Positions 1 to 7,865 are shown, counted from the first letter of the stretch. The stretch: DNA of 20,360 bases from an uncultured Peptoniphilus sp. (GCA_902489255.1 CABTZF010000025.1:1-20360), one strand, 5' to 3'. Program-made: numbers and translations. The notes: generated by a model not told the origin, from the letters alone.

Positions 1-2
1 CC

Positions 3-74
3 TTAAAGAGAAATTGTTTTGGCATGAAAAATTTCAATTTGTTTAGAAAAAGAATTATGTTTGCTTGTAAGTAG
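3..74 (+). CDS. Transposase C-terminal fragment (ISL3-like), 5' end outside window
   Basis: Twenty-three codons are visible before a TAG stop. The tail KRNCFGMKNFNLFRKRIMF matches the basic-aromatic C-terminal signature I associate with DDE transposases of the ISL3 family, which cut and paste their own element through the terminal inverted repeats. No catalytic residue is in the window, so whether the gene is intact is unknown. A second open frame ends at position 46 and looks less convincing. The candidate terminator at 98-122 lies a short distance downstream, as expected for the end of a transcription unit. Confidence 0.45.
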   Translation, partial: LKRNCFGMKNFNLFRKRIMFACK

Positions 75-97
75 TGATAGGAAATTAGGGAAATTTC

Positions 98-122
98 GCA
101 AAACCCCTAGGGGTTTTGTTTG
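98..122. terminator. Perfect palindrome, candidate bidirectional terminator
   Basis: AAAACCCCTAGGGGTTTT at 100-117 is perfectly self-complementary and extends to a 20-bp palindrome (99-118) plus a G-T pair. It lies 24 bp after the transposase stop codon. Flanking T-richness is modest (TTTTGTTTGC), so termination is likely but not certain. Palindromy without a loop also allows a protein-binding site. Confidence 0.5.
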
Positions 123-194
123 CTATGTTTATTTTTAGTAGTTTTTTAGTTATTTTAGTTTTGTTATTTTATTAGCGTATATGTATTGATTTTT

Positions 195-227
195 AAATGA
201 AAAGAGAGACTCGAGCTAACGAGCCTC
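195..227 (-). terminator. Hairpin terminator downstream of the Nfn-fusion gene
   Basis: On the minus strand an 8-bp stem (GAGGCTCG / CGAGTCTC, one G-T pair) with a 6-nt loop is followed by TCTTTTCATTT. It lies about 33 bp beyond the nfn stop and faces its transcription. The stem abuts the presumed IS terminal repeat, so the IS itself probably supplies it and shields the element from outside transcription. Confidence 0.6.
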
Positions 228-248
228 CCCAACATTTGACAAAGAGCC
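226..248. repeat. Presumed terminal inverted repeat (right end) of the insertion sequence
   Basis: Read on the minus strand from 248 the sequence is GGCTCTTTGTCAAATGTTGG followed by GGA. GGCTCTTTGTCAA-type ends are typical, as I recall, of ISL3-family elements. The matching left repeat is outside the window. Just outside it, TTTAATTT (249-256) would be the target duplication if the family assignment is right. Confidence 0.5.
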
Positions 249-259
249 TTTAATTTTAT

Positions 260-2575
260 CTATTTAATTTTATCGTGAGTTCTTAAATATTCATCAATAG
301 ATTTAGCGGCTTTTTTTCCTGCACCCATGGCGAGAATTACTGTTGCAGAACCTGTTACGGCATCTCCGCCTGCAAATATATTTTCTCTTGATGTTACAGC
401 TTCTTCATTGATTATGATGCCGCCTTTTTTATTTATAGCTAAATTTTTTGTAGTGTGGGCAATTAAGGGATTAGGTGTTGTTCCTAAAGCCATTATTACT
501 GTTTGAAAATCTTCTGTAAATTCTGAACCCGGGATTGGAACAGGTCTTCTTCTGCCGGAAGCATCAGGTTCACCGAGTTCGTTTCTTATACATTTACAAG
601 CTTTAACCCAACCGTTTCCGTCTGAAATTATTTCAATTGGCGCTGTAAGCATTTGGAAGTGAATGCCTTCTTCTTTGGCATGACCGACTTCTTCAACTCT
701 TGCAGGAAGTTCTTTTTCTGTTCTTCTATAAAGAATGGAAACATCTCCGCCAAGTCTTTTTGCAACTCTTGCAGCATCCATGGCAACATTTCCGCCACCT
801 ATAACTGCAACTTTTTCTCCTACATTTACAGGGGTATCATATTCCTTATCGAAAGATTTCATTAAGTTATTTCTGGTTAAAAATTCATTAGCCGAATAAA
901 CTCCGTTGAGGTTTTCTCCGGGTATGCCCATAAACATGGGAAGTCCGGCTCCTGAGCCTATAAAGATGGCTTCATAGCCTTCATCTAAAAGTGAGTCTAC
1001 AGTTACGGTTCTGCCAACTATAACGTCATTTTCAATTTTTACTCCCAAATTTTTTATATTATTAACTTCGTATTCAACAATTTTTTTAGGAAGTCTGAAT
1101 TCCGGAATTCCGTAAACTAAAACTCCGCCACTTTGTTGGAGGGCTTCAAAAATTGTTACCTGATAACCCATTTTTCTAAGTTCTCCCGCACAAGTAAGAC
1201 CTGCAGGGCCGGCACCGATTATGGAAACCTTTCTGTCAAGATCCTTAATTGGACTGTTAAGGTCAATATTATTTTCTCTTGAGTAGTCGGCAGCAAATCT
1301 TTCTAATTTTCCTATAGAAACTGCATCGCCCCTTTTGGCAAGGACGCAACCTTTTTCACATTGACTTTCTTGTGGACAAACCCTACCGCAAATCGCAGGC
1401 AAAGCTGTATACATGGATAAGACTCTTGCAGATTGTTCAAAGTTTCCGTTGGCTATTTCTTTAATAAAACCCGGAATATCAATGGAAACGGGACAACCCT
1501 TTACACATCCGGGCACCTTACAGTTTAAGCATCTGCTCGCTTCAATAATTGCTTCTTGCGAAGTGTAGCCCAGGCATACTTCTTCGAAATTTTTATTTCT
1601 TACATTTGGATCTTGTTCACTTATGGGTGTCCTTTTCCACCTATCAGTAGCTTTTTCTATTTTTAATTTATCTAAATTTTCAGCCTTTAAATTTTTTTCA
1701 TCAGAAATGGAAAATTCGTCTTTTGAACATCTACAGTGGTCATAAATTTTAGTTGTTTTACTATTGTTAAGATATTGCTTTGCTCTTGACATAGCACCGT
1801 CCCAGTCAACCAGATGACCGTCAAATTCAGGCCCGTCAACGCAAGCAAATTTTGTTTTACCGTCTATATGTACACGACAAGCACCGCACATTCCAGTTCC
1901 GTCTACCATAATGGGATTTAATGAAACAATGGTGGGGAGGCCATATTTTTTTGTAGTAAGGCAGACAAACTTCATCATTATCATGGGTCCGATACTTACA
2001 CATTGATCATATTTTTTCCCTTGATTTTTGTATAAATCTTCAATCTTATTTGTTACCATTCCTTTGAAGCCGTAGCTGCCGTCATCTGTGCAAACATAAA
2101 GGTTATCGCAAACAGATTTTAATTTTTCTTCTAAGATAACAAAATCTTTATTTTTTGCACCCAAAATAATATCACAATGAAGACCGTGGTCTTTAAAATA
2201 TTTGGCTTGAGGATAAACAGGGGCAGTGCCAACACCTCCGGCAACAAATAAATATTTTTTCTTTTTTAATTCTTCTATATCTTCATTACAAAATTCTGAA
2301 GGTCTTCCTAAGGGACCTACAAAATCTTTAAAATATTCATTCTTTTCAAATTGGCAGATTTTTTTAGTTGATTCTCCTGAAGCCTGTACTACAATTTGAA
2401 TTGTACCTTTTTTTAAATCATAATCTGATATAGTTAGTGGTATTCTTTCTGAATATTTGTCAGCAATAACTATTACAAATTGTCCGGGCATGGCTGATGC
2501 CGCTACCCTAGGTGCAAAGACATCAAAGGAGTAAATGTTTGGTGCCAATTCTATTTTTTCAACTATCTTATTCAA
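260..2575 (-). CDS. Fused NfnA-NfnB: NADH-dependent ferredoxin:NADP+ oxidoreductase (single chain)
   Basis: Both subunits of the flavin-based electron-bifurcating Nfn complex, also known as sulfide dehydrogenase SudBA, are joined in one cytoplasmic chain of about 771 residues. Numbers below count from the upstream ATG at 2590. Residues 1-285 are the ferredoxin-reductase-like half: RIPLT flavin motif (49-53), NAD(P) loop VAGGVGTAP (116-124), and a [2Fe-2S] site D230-C235-C238-C250, the same Asp plus three-Cys spacing known from Thermotoga NfnA. Residues 310-776 are the glutamate-synthase-small-subunit-like half: cysteines 354/357/362/366 and 401/405/411/415 for two [4Fe-4S] clusters, FAD motif GAGPAG (459-464), second dinucleotide loop GGGNVAMD (598-605) and AGGDAVTGSA near the C-terminus. 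I place the start at TTG 2575: GGAGGGAG lies 8 nt before it, whereas ATG 2590 sits at the predicted transcript end with no ribosome site. Databases often name such fusions DHOD B/glutamate synthase. No large glutamate synthase subunit adjoins it, which favours Nfn. Confidence 0.87.
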   Translation of the reverse strand: MNKIVEKIELAPNIYSFDVFAPRVAASAMPGQFVIVIADKYSERIPLTISDYDLKKGTIQIVVQASGESTKKICQFEKNEYFKDFVGPLGRPSEFCNEDIEELKKKKYLFVAGGVGTAPVYPQAKYFKDHGLHCDIILGAKNKDFVILEEKLKSVCDNLYVCTDDGSYGFKGMVTNKIEDLYKNQGKKYDQCVSIGPMIMMKFVCLTTKKYGLPTIVSLNPIMVDGTGMCGACRVHIDGKTKFACVDGPEFDGHLVDWDGAMSRAKQYLNNSKTTKIYDHCRCSKDEFSISDEKNLKAENLDKLKIEKATDRWKRTPISEQDPNVRNKNFEEVCLGYTSQEAIIEASRCLNCKVPGCVKGCPVSIDIPGFIKEIANGNFEQSARVLSMYTALPAICGRVCPQESQCEKGCVLAKRGDAVSIGKLERFAADYSRENNIDLNSPIKDLDRKVSIIGAGPAGLTCAGELRKMGYQVTIFEALQQSGGVLVYGIPEFRLPKKIVEYEVNNIKNLGVKIENDVIVGRTVTVDSLLDEGYEAIFIGSGAGLPMFMGIPGENLNGVYSANEFLTRNNLMKSFDKEYDTPVNVGEKVAVIGGGNVAMDAARVAKRLGGDVSILYRRTEKELPARVEEVGHAKEEGIHFQMLTAPIEIISDGNGWVKACKCIRNELGEPDASGRRRPVPIPGSEFTEDFQTVIMALGTTPNPLIAHTTKNLAINKKGGIIINEEAVTSRENIFAGGDAVTGSATVILAMGAGKKAAKSIDEYLRTHDKIK

Positions 2576-2596
2576 TCTATCTCCCTCCATAGAATA

Positions 2597-2605
2597 ATTA
2601 TAGCA
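2597..2605 (-). promoter_or_regulatory. Extended -10 promoter of the Nfn-fusion gene
   Basis: On the minus strand TGC-TATAAT is a perfect extended -10 element. No good -35 box is found 16-18 bp upstream, which extended -10 promoters can tolerate. Transcription would begin near 2590, giving a leader of about 15 nt made almost entirely of the GGAGGGAG ribosome site. Confidence 0.6.
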
Positions 2606-2685
2606 TATTTGTTAAATTAAAAACACATTAAAAGATTAGCAATTATTTATAATAGCATAGTAAAGGATTTTGTTATTTTGTTTTA

Positions 2686-3435
2686 TTATTCGTCAAAAAT
2701 AAAGCCTTGTTTTTTTAAAGAATCTAATATGGACTTTCTTTTCACAGGTATTTTTTTTGCTTGATTTATGACTTGACTTGTAAAGGAATCCATAGGTTTT
2801 TCAGGATTTCTCAGGTCATAATAGTTTTGCATAAGTTCATCATAATTTTTAAATTCATCTAAATAATTATCAAAAATTTTGTATGAATTTTCAAAAACTT
2901 TTTTTTCAATAGTTATACGTGGTTTTAATTGAGGATTTTGATCAGGGAAGCCTAATCCAAGGGCTATAACAGGGAATGTTAGTTTTGGAAGATTAAGTAT
3001 TTTTATTACTTCATCTATATTATTGAAAATATTGCCGAAATAGTTAGTTCCATAACCCAATGATTCTGCTGCAAGGACTAGATTTTGTGCTTGTAGATAT
3101 GAATCTGCCATAGCTTGAAAAAAAAGGTCAATTGAATTAAATAAATTTATTTCCTCACCTTTTTCTAAGCCAATTCTTGCATTTCTATAAAGGTCTGCAA
3201 TAAATACTAAAAGTTCGCTTGAATCTTTCATGTAATCCTGACCGCCTATAAGAGCTAATTTATCTTTTATTTTTTGGTCGCTTATCCTTATTATTGAAGA
3301 CCTTTGAAGTCCATTTGCCGACGGGGCTTGGTTTGCAGCCATAAGCATCGTTTTTAAGTCTTTTTCCTTTACTTTTTCTTTTTTAAATTTTCTTATTGTT
3401 CGGTGGTTTAATTGTATTTTTATAGTTTCGTTCAT
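2686..3435 (-). CDS. NfsA-like nitroreductase / flavin reductase family protein
   Basis: A cytoplasmic FMN enzyme of 249 residues, close to the usual NfsA/Frp length, expected to pass electrons from NAD(P)H to nitro compounds, quinones or free flavin. Visible signs are the N-terminal HRTIRKF flavin-phosphate motif, the APSANGLQ segment after helix 1, the mid-protein segment AAESLGYGTNYFG, and the C-terminal ALGLGFPDQNPQLKPRI strand and loop. The substrate cannot be told from sequence. I start at ATG 3435, because GGAGG lies 5 nt before it. The ATG at 3447 overlaps that site and would add only MEVP. It follows hemW by 28 nt (16 nt from the upstream ATG) with no promoter or terminator visible between, so it is probably the last gene of the lepA-hemW operon. 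Confidence 0.85.
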   Translation of the reverse strand: MNETIKIQLNHRTIRKFKKEKVKEKDLKTMLMAANQAPSANGLQRSSIIRISDQKIKDKLALIGGQDYMKDSSELLVFIADLYRNARIGLEKGEEINLFNSIDLFFQAMADSYLQAQNLVLAAESLGYGTNYFGNIFNNIDEVIKILNLPKLTFPVIALGLGFPDQNPQLKPRITIEKKVFENSYKIFDNYLDEFKNYDELMQNYYDLRNPEKPMDSFTSQVINQAKKIPVKRKSILDSLKKQGFIFDE

Positions 3436-3463
3436 TGGAACCTCCATAAATTAAAAAAATTAA

Positions 3464-4606
3464 TTATTTTATAAGGTCAATCTCCACAAGATTTGAAAGG
3501 TCCCGCCCTTTTTCTGTTAAGTAAATTGATGATTTGTCCATCTCTAATAGAGAAGAATTAAGATGTTTTTCAATCTCTTTTTCATAATATGAATAAAAAA
3601 TTATGCCGAACCTTTTTTCAAAATCTTTAAAATTTATACCCTTAATTAATCTTATACCCATAATTGCATATTCATTAATTCTGTCTTTTTTAGTTAAGGT
3701 TTCTGAAAATACGTAGGGGAATTTATTTTTGTCTATAGAATTATAGTATTCGGCAAAAGAATAGCTGTTAGTGAATCTTTTTAAGGCTAAATTTGATGAG
3801 GCGGAAAGTCCAAGACCCAAATAATCCTCAAGTTTCCAATAGGATAAGTTGTGCTTGCACTCTAAACCTTTCTTTGCGAAATTTGAAATTTCATATTGTA
3901 AATATCCCAAAGAATTTAATTTATTAACAACAAAATGATACATTTCTCTATCTTCATCTTCACTTGGAAATATTTCAGGATTTTTTTCATACAAATTTTT
4001 TATCCTAGTTTTATCTTCAATTATTAGAGAATAATATGAAATATGAGTGGGATTTAAAATTTCCAGGATTTTTATAGATTCATAAATATCTTTTAATTTT
4101 TGATAGGGAAGACCAAGCATCATATCAAGGTTAAAGTTATTAATACCGGAGTTTTTAATATTTTCAACAGCTATAAAAATATCTTTTTTATTATGGATAC
4201 GTCCCAGAACTTTTAATATTTTTTCGTTGAAGGATTGGGCTCCCAAGGAAAGTCTATTAATTCCAAAAGCTTTGTATGCTTCTAATTTTTCAAGATTTAA
4301 GGAATTGGGGTTTGCTTCGATGCTTATTTCAGCTTTGGGACTTAGTTTATATTTTTTTAGGGCGGACAAAATTTCTCCTATGTAAGTATAGGGAATGGAA
4401 GAAGGAGTTCCGCCACCTATAAATATTGTTGATATTTCTCTATTTTCTAAAAGATTATTGTATAGGGATATTTCTCTTTTTAAATAAGATATATATTTTT
4501 TCACTTGCTCAATATCTATAAGAGAAGAGCAGAAGTCGCAATATAGACATCTGCTCTTGCAAAAAGGAATATGAATGTAAATTGAGATATTATTTTTCTT
4601 CATCAT
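3464..4606 (-). CDS. hemW: Radical SAM haem chaperone HemW (coproporphyrinogen III oxidase-like)
   Basis: A 380-residue radical SAM protein. The cluster motif CKSRCLYCDFC (C16, C20, C23, plus C26) binds the [4Fe-4S]-SAM centre, GGGTPS follows near residue 64, and CKHNLSYW is the HNxxYW motif that marks HemW. HemW family members bind haem and are thought to deliver it to target proteins. They are often misnamed oxygen-independent coproporphyrinogen oxidase (HemN), but the short HemW-type N-terminus argues against true HemN. The gene overlaps the end of lepA by 17 nt, so translation is probably coupled. Two adjacent ATGs (4606 and 4603) are equally possible starts and neither has a strong ribosome site. 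lepA-hemW is a common pair in Firmicutes. Confidence 0.93.
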   Translation of the reverse strand: MMKKNNISIYIHIPFCKSRCLYCDFCSSLIDIEQVKKYISYLKREISLYNNLLENREISTIFIGGGTPSSIPYTYIGEILSALKKYKLSPKAEISIEANPNSLNLEKLEAYKAFGINRLSLGAQSFNEKILKVLGRIHNKKDIFIAVENIKNSGINNFNLDMMLGLPYQKLKDIYESIKILEILNPTHISYYSLIIEDKTRIKNLYEKNPEIFPSEDEDREMYHFVVNKLNSLGYLQYEISNFAKKGLECKHNLSYWKLEDYLGLGLSASSNLALKRFTNSYSFAEYYNSIDKNKFPYVFSETLTKKDRINEYAIMGIRLIKGINFKDFEKRFGIIFYSYYEKEIEKHLNSSLLEMDKSSIYLTEKGRDLSNLVEIDLIK

Positions 4607-6401
4607 ATTTTAATACCGCTAAGAAGGCATCTTGAGGGATATCTACATTACCTACTTGACGCATTCTCTTTTTCCCTTCTTTTTGTTTTTCCAATAATTT
4701 TCTCTTTCTTGAAATATCTCCACCGTAACATTTTGCCAAAACATCCTTACGAAGGGCCTTGATTGTTTCCCTTGCTATAACTTTTGTTCCGATTGCAGCT
4801 TGAATTGGAATAGCAAATTGCTGTCTTGGGATTACATCTTTTAATTTTTCACAAATTTTTCTGGCACGGGCATAAGCCGTTGATTCATGAACAATCATTG
4901 AGAAGGCATCCACAAGCTCTCCATTTATTAAAATATCAAGTTTTACAAGCTGAGATTCTTGATATCCTGTCAATTCATAATCGTAGGAGGCATAACCTCT
5001 TGTTTTGGATTTTAGAGCATCAAAAAAGTCGTAGATAACTTCATTTAGAGGAAGATTATACCTTATTAGAGTTCTTGTTTCTTCCAAATAGTTCATATCA
5101 ATAAAAATACCACGCCTATTTTGGCACAGGTCCATAACTTGACCAACATAGTCGGTAGGACACATAATTTCTGCTCTTACAATGGGCTCTTCCATACCTA
5201 AAATTTCTGTAGGTTCAGGCATATTTGTAGGATTTTGAATTTCTAAAATTTCACCATTAGTTTTTTTAATTTTATAAATAACTGAGGGCGAAGTTGTAAC
5301 TATGTTCAAGTCAAATTCTCTTTCGAGCCTTTCCTGGATTATATCCATGTGAAGAAGGCCTAGAAAACCGCACCTGAATCCGTAGCCCAAAGCCTTTGAA
5401 GTTTCTTGGTCAAAAACCAGAGAAGCATCATTTACTTGAAGTTTTTCCAAAGCATCTCTTACTGAAGAATATTCTTCTCCTTCTCCGGGATATATACCGC
5501 AAAAAACCATCGGCACAACTTTTTTATAGCCAGGTAGAGCTTCCCTACAAGGATTTTTTACAGAAGTTATTGTATCGCCGACTCTGGCATCACCAACAAC
5601 TTTTATGGAAGCACAAATAAAACCAACATCACCTGCAGCAAGTTCGTCAGAAGGGATATGACCATTTGCTGTAAAGCCGACTTCTACAACTTCAAAAGTT
5701 TTTCCTGTAGCCATCATTAAAATTTCATCACCGGCTTTAACTTTTCCATCGACAATTCTTACCTGACAAACAACACCCCTGTAAGAATCATAAATTGAAT
5801 CAAAAATTAAGGCTTTTAAAGGTTTATTTTCATCACCGGAAGGTGAAGGAAAATTATCAACAATTCCATGCAAAACTTCGTCAATACCGATTCCGTTTTT
5901 TGCAGAAATTAAAGGAGCATCTTCAGCATCTATTCCAATAATATCTTCAATTTCTTTTTTAACCTCATCAGGGTGGGCTGAAGGCAGGTCAATTTTATTT
6001 AAAACAGGGAAAAGTTCTAAATTTTGATCAACTGCCAAATAAACATTAGCAAGAGTTTGCGCTTCAACACCTTGGGTGGAATCAACAACAACAATTGCAC
6101 CTTCACAGGCAGCAAGGGACCTTGAAACTTCATAATTAAAATCTACATGGCCCGGAGTATCTATTAAATTTAAAATGTATTCCTTTCCATCCCTATCATC
6201 TTTATAAATAAGTCGAATGGCTTTTAATTTAATAGTTATGCCTCTTTCACGTTCCAAATCCATGGAGTCAAGGACTTGTTCTTCCATTTCTCTTTTAGTA
6301 AGCATTCCTGTAGATTCAATCATTCTGTCGGCAAGAGTGGACTTACCGTGATCTATATGTGCAATTATACAAAAATTTCTAATATTTTTTTGATTTCTCA
6401 T
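4590..6401 (-). CDS. lepA: Elongation factor 4 (LepA), ribosome-bound GTPase
   Basis: A 603-residue translational GTPase, normal for LepA/EF4, which acts on stalled or incorrectly positioned ribosomes. Counting from ATG 6401, G1 is AHIDHGKST (14-22), switch II is DTPGHVD (81-87), G4 is NKID (135-138) and G5 is SAK. LepA-specific features are RERGITIK in switch I, YGFRCGFLGLLHMDI in domain III, and the unique C-terminal domain with CYGGDISRKRKLLEKQKEGKKR. Domain IV of EF-G is absent, as expected. I start at ATG 6401, with GAGG 5 nt before it (AGGTGG closer). A GTG two codons upstream lies inside this site. It leads the operon lepA-hemW-nitroreductase, transcribed divergently from hrcA. I could not settle its promoter in the very AT-rich DNA upstream. 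Confidence 0.97.
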   Translation of the reverse strand: MRNQKNIRNFCIIAHIDHGKSTLADRMIESTGMLTKREMEEQVLDSMDLERERGITIKLKAIRLIYKDDRDGKEYILNLIDTPGHVDFNYEVSRSLAACEGAIVVVDSTQGVEAQTLANVYLAVDQNLELFPVLNKIDLPSAHPDEVKKEIEDIIGIDAEDAPLISAKNGIGIDEVLHGIVDNFPSPSGDENKPLKALIFDSIYDSYRGVVCQVRIVDGKVKAGDEILMMATGKTFEVVEVGFTANGHIPSDELAAGDVGFICASIKVVGDARVGDTITSVKNPCREALPGYKKVVPMVFCGIYPGEGEEYSSVRDALEKLQVNDASLVFDQETSKALGYGFRCGFLGLLHMDIIQERLEREFDLNIVTTSPSVIYKIKKTNGEILEIQNPTNMPEPTEILGMEEPIVRAEIMCPTDYVGQVMDLCQNRRGIFIDMNYLEETRTLIRYNLPLNEVIYDFFDALKSKTRGYASYDYELTGYQESQLVKLDILINGELVDAFSMIVHESTAYARARKICEKLKDVIPRQQFAIPIQAAIGTKVIARETIKALRKDVLAKCYGGDISRKRKLLEKQKEGKKRMRQVGNVDIPQDAFLAVLKYDEEK

Positions 6402-6757
6402 ATCCACCTCATTTATGTAAGTTAAAAACTTGAGTTTAAGCTAAATATTTATATTATTTTATCATAAAAAAAGAAAAGTTAAAATATTTTAAGAAGTTGC
6501 ATAAATTTAAAAAAACTTATAAAAAAATAAACATAGCCGGATAGGCAGATATGGAAAAAATATCTTATTAAATATTTAAAATACCGTACAAATAATATTT
6601 TTTAATTTGGCAATAAGAAAATTTTTTAAAAATTAAATTTAGAAATCTTAAATTTTCTAATTAAATTTGAATATATTAAAGATATATTTGGCAAACAGAA
6701 TAAAAATTATTATCCACAAAAAGATTTATGTAAATTTAGTGAAATTTAAAATAATTC
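6402..6757. other. Divergent AT-rich intergenic region between lepA and hrcA
   Basis: No gene is visible. The DNA is very AT-rich with many A and T runs. It must contain the lepA promoter (minus strand), but several TATAAA-like sequences with no clear -35 prevent a choice. A small inverted repeat AGATAT-N7-ATATCT lies at 6547-6565, and a single perfect DnaA-box sequence is at 6710-6718. Confidence 0.6.
6710..6718 (+). promoter_or_regulatory. Single perfect DnaA-box sequence
   Basis: TTATCCACA matches the DnaA box consensus exactly and ends 39 bp before the -35 of the hrcA promoter. No cluster of boxes was seen, so this is not an origin. It may be chance or a DnaA-responsive site. Confidence 0.3.
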
Positions 6758-6786
6758 TTGACAAGAGCTTGGATATATCGTACTAT
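6758..6786 (+). promoter_or_regulatory. Sigma-A promoter of the hrcA-grpE-dnaK operon
   Basis: A perfect -35 TTGACA (6758-6763), a 17-bp spacer and a -10 TACTAT (6781-6786; TATAAA overlaps at 6784). Transcription should start near 6793, placing the CIRCE operator within the first bases of the transcript, the normal arrangement for HrcA repression. Confidence 0.85.
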
Positions 6787-6798
6787 AAATACAGAGAG

Positions 6799-6825
6799 TT
6801 AGCACTCAATAAGAATGACTGCTAA
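6799..6825 (+). promoter_or_regulatory. CIRCE operator (HrcA binding site)
   Basis: TTAGCACTC-N9-GACTGCTAA matches the CIRCE consensus TTAGCACTC-N9-GAGTGCTAA in 17 of 18 positions. The left arm is perfect. The right arm has C for G at its third base. It lies between the predicted transcription start and the hrcA ribosome site, so HrcA should repress its own operon here and release it on heat shock. Confidence 0.95.
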
Positions 6826-6839
6826 TAAAGGAGGGAATT

Positions 6840-7865
6840 ATGGATAGGAGAAAAGCTGATATTTTAAATGCCATAATAAGTTCATATATTCTTGATCCAA
6901 TTCCTGTAGGCTCAAGAACTTTATCAAAAGATTATGAGCTTGGTGTTTCCTCTGCAACGATTCGCAACGAAATGGCCGATCTTGAAGATTTGGGTTATCT
7001 AAATAAACCCCATCAATCTGCGGGAAGGATTCCTTCATACAAAGCTTATAGATTTTTTGTGGATGAAGTTTTTTCTTCAGACAAATTAGCTTATGATGGA
7101 GAAATTATTTCAAAACTCAAATATAAAATTTTAGAGGGCTCAATTAATGACGGTCAAATATTCAGGACTGCGGTTAAAATCTTAGCGGATGTTTCAAATT
7201 GTACTGCCTACATTGTTGCTCCCAAAAAAGCTGACACTACTATTAAAAAAATTATTTTAATGAAGATTGAAACCAATCTTTTCTTACTTTTGATAATAGG
7301 AAATAAGGGAGTGGTTGAAAGACATATTATAAATCTTCCTCTTGAGATAAGTGATGAAGAATTAGATGAGCTTGAACAAATTATTTCCCGCCAGGTAAGG
7401 GGTGTAGACTTTAACAAAATTGACGAGCTTAACATAACTCTAAAGGGGACAATGGTAAGCTATAAATTTTTAATAGCTGAAATTTTCAACAGATTAAAAA
7501 AATTCAACAATAGGGTCAGTGCTGTCGATATATATTATGACGGTTTAACAAATATATTTAATTTTGAAGAATATAGGGATCCGACGAAAGCAAAAGAATT
7601 TATGAGTTTTATTGAAGATAGAGAAAGTCTTATTGATATCCTTTCAAGTAAAAATTTTTCCAAAAATCTTGAGGTGGTAATCGGAAATGAAAATAGGGCT
7701 GATTTAATGAAGACGAACTCAATTATTCGTGCCGTTTTTGTAAATGGGAATAATTTAAATGGAAGTTTAGGTCTTATAGGGCCGGTTAGGATGGATTATA
7801 AAAAACTTATTAAAGTAGTTAATATATTTAAGGATGCTGTTGAAGAGGTACTGGAGGAGATGTAA
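6840..7865 (+). CDS. hrcA: Heat-inducible transcription repressor HrcA
   Basis: A 341-residue repressor that binds CIRCE and keeps chaperone genes low until unfolded proteins titrate the GroE chaperonin that HrcA needs to fold. The N-terminal winged helix (residues 1-75) carries the family signature PVGSRTLSKDYELGVSSAT continuing into IRNEMADLEDLGYL and SAGRIPS. The remainder is the GAF-like and dimerisation region of usual length. The start ATG follows AAAGGAGGG by 4 nt, so it is secure. It is first in the operon, and its stop codon is followed at once by the grpE start. The CIRCE copy in front shows autoregulation. Confidence 0.97.
   Translation: MDRRKADILNAIISSYILDPIPVGSRTLSKDYELGVSSATIRNEMADLEDLGYLNKPHQSAGRIPSYKAYRFFVDEVFSSDKLAYDGEIISKLKYKILEGSINDGQIFRTAVKILADVSNCTAYIVAPKKADTTIKKIILMKIETNLFLLLIIGNKGVVERHIINLPLEISDEELDELEQIISRQVRGVDFNKIDELNITLKGTMVSYKFLIAEIFNRLKKFNNRVSAVDIYYDGLTNIFNFEEYRDPTKAKEFMSFIEDRESLIDILSSKNFSKNLEVVIGNENRADLMKTNSIIRAVFVNGNNLNGSLGLIGPVRMDYKKLIKVVNIFKDAVEEVLEEM

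Larger units (their letters stand above)
1..248 (+). mobile_element. Right end of an insertion sequence, probably ISL3 family (partial)
   Basis: Two independent cues point to the end of an IS element. A reading frame open from the left edge ends at 74 with a tail resembling ISL3-family transposase C-termini (pattern KRxxFGxxxFxxFRxRI). About 150 bp further on, 226-248 reads outward as a sequence whose reverse complement begins GGCTCTTTGTCAAATGTTGG, which resembles ISL3-type terminal inverted repeats. Between them lie a perfect palindrome and a hairpin, with no other gene. The element would end at 248, only 12 bp beyond the stop codon of the Nfn-fusion gene. The left end is outside the window, so neither the partner inverted repeat nor the 8-bp target duplication expected for this family can be checked. 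The family call rests on memory of these motifs. Confidence 0.55.

Noticed and set aside
653..865. 70-codon plus-strand frame inside the Nfn fusion
   Set aside because: Antisense shadow rich in Phe, Ser and Cys, without ribosome site or recognisable domain.
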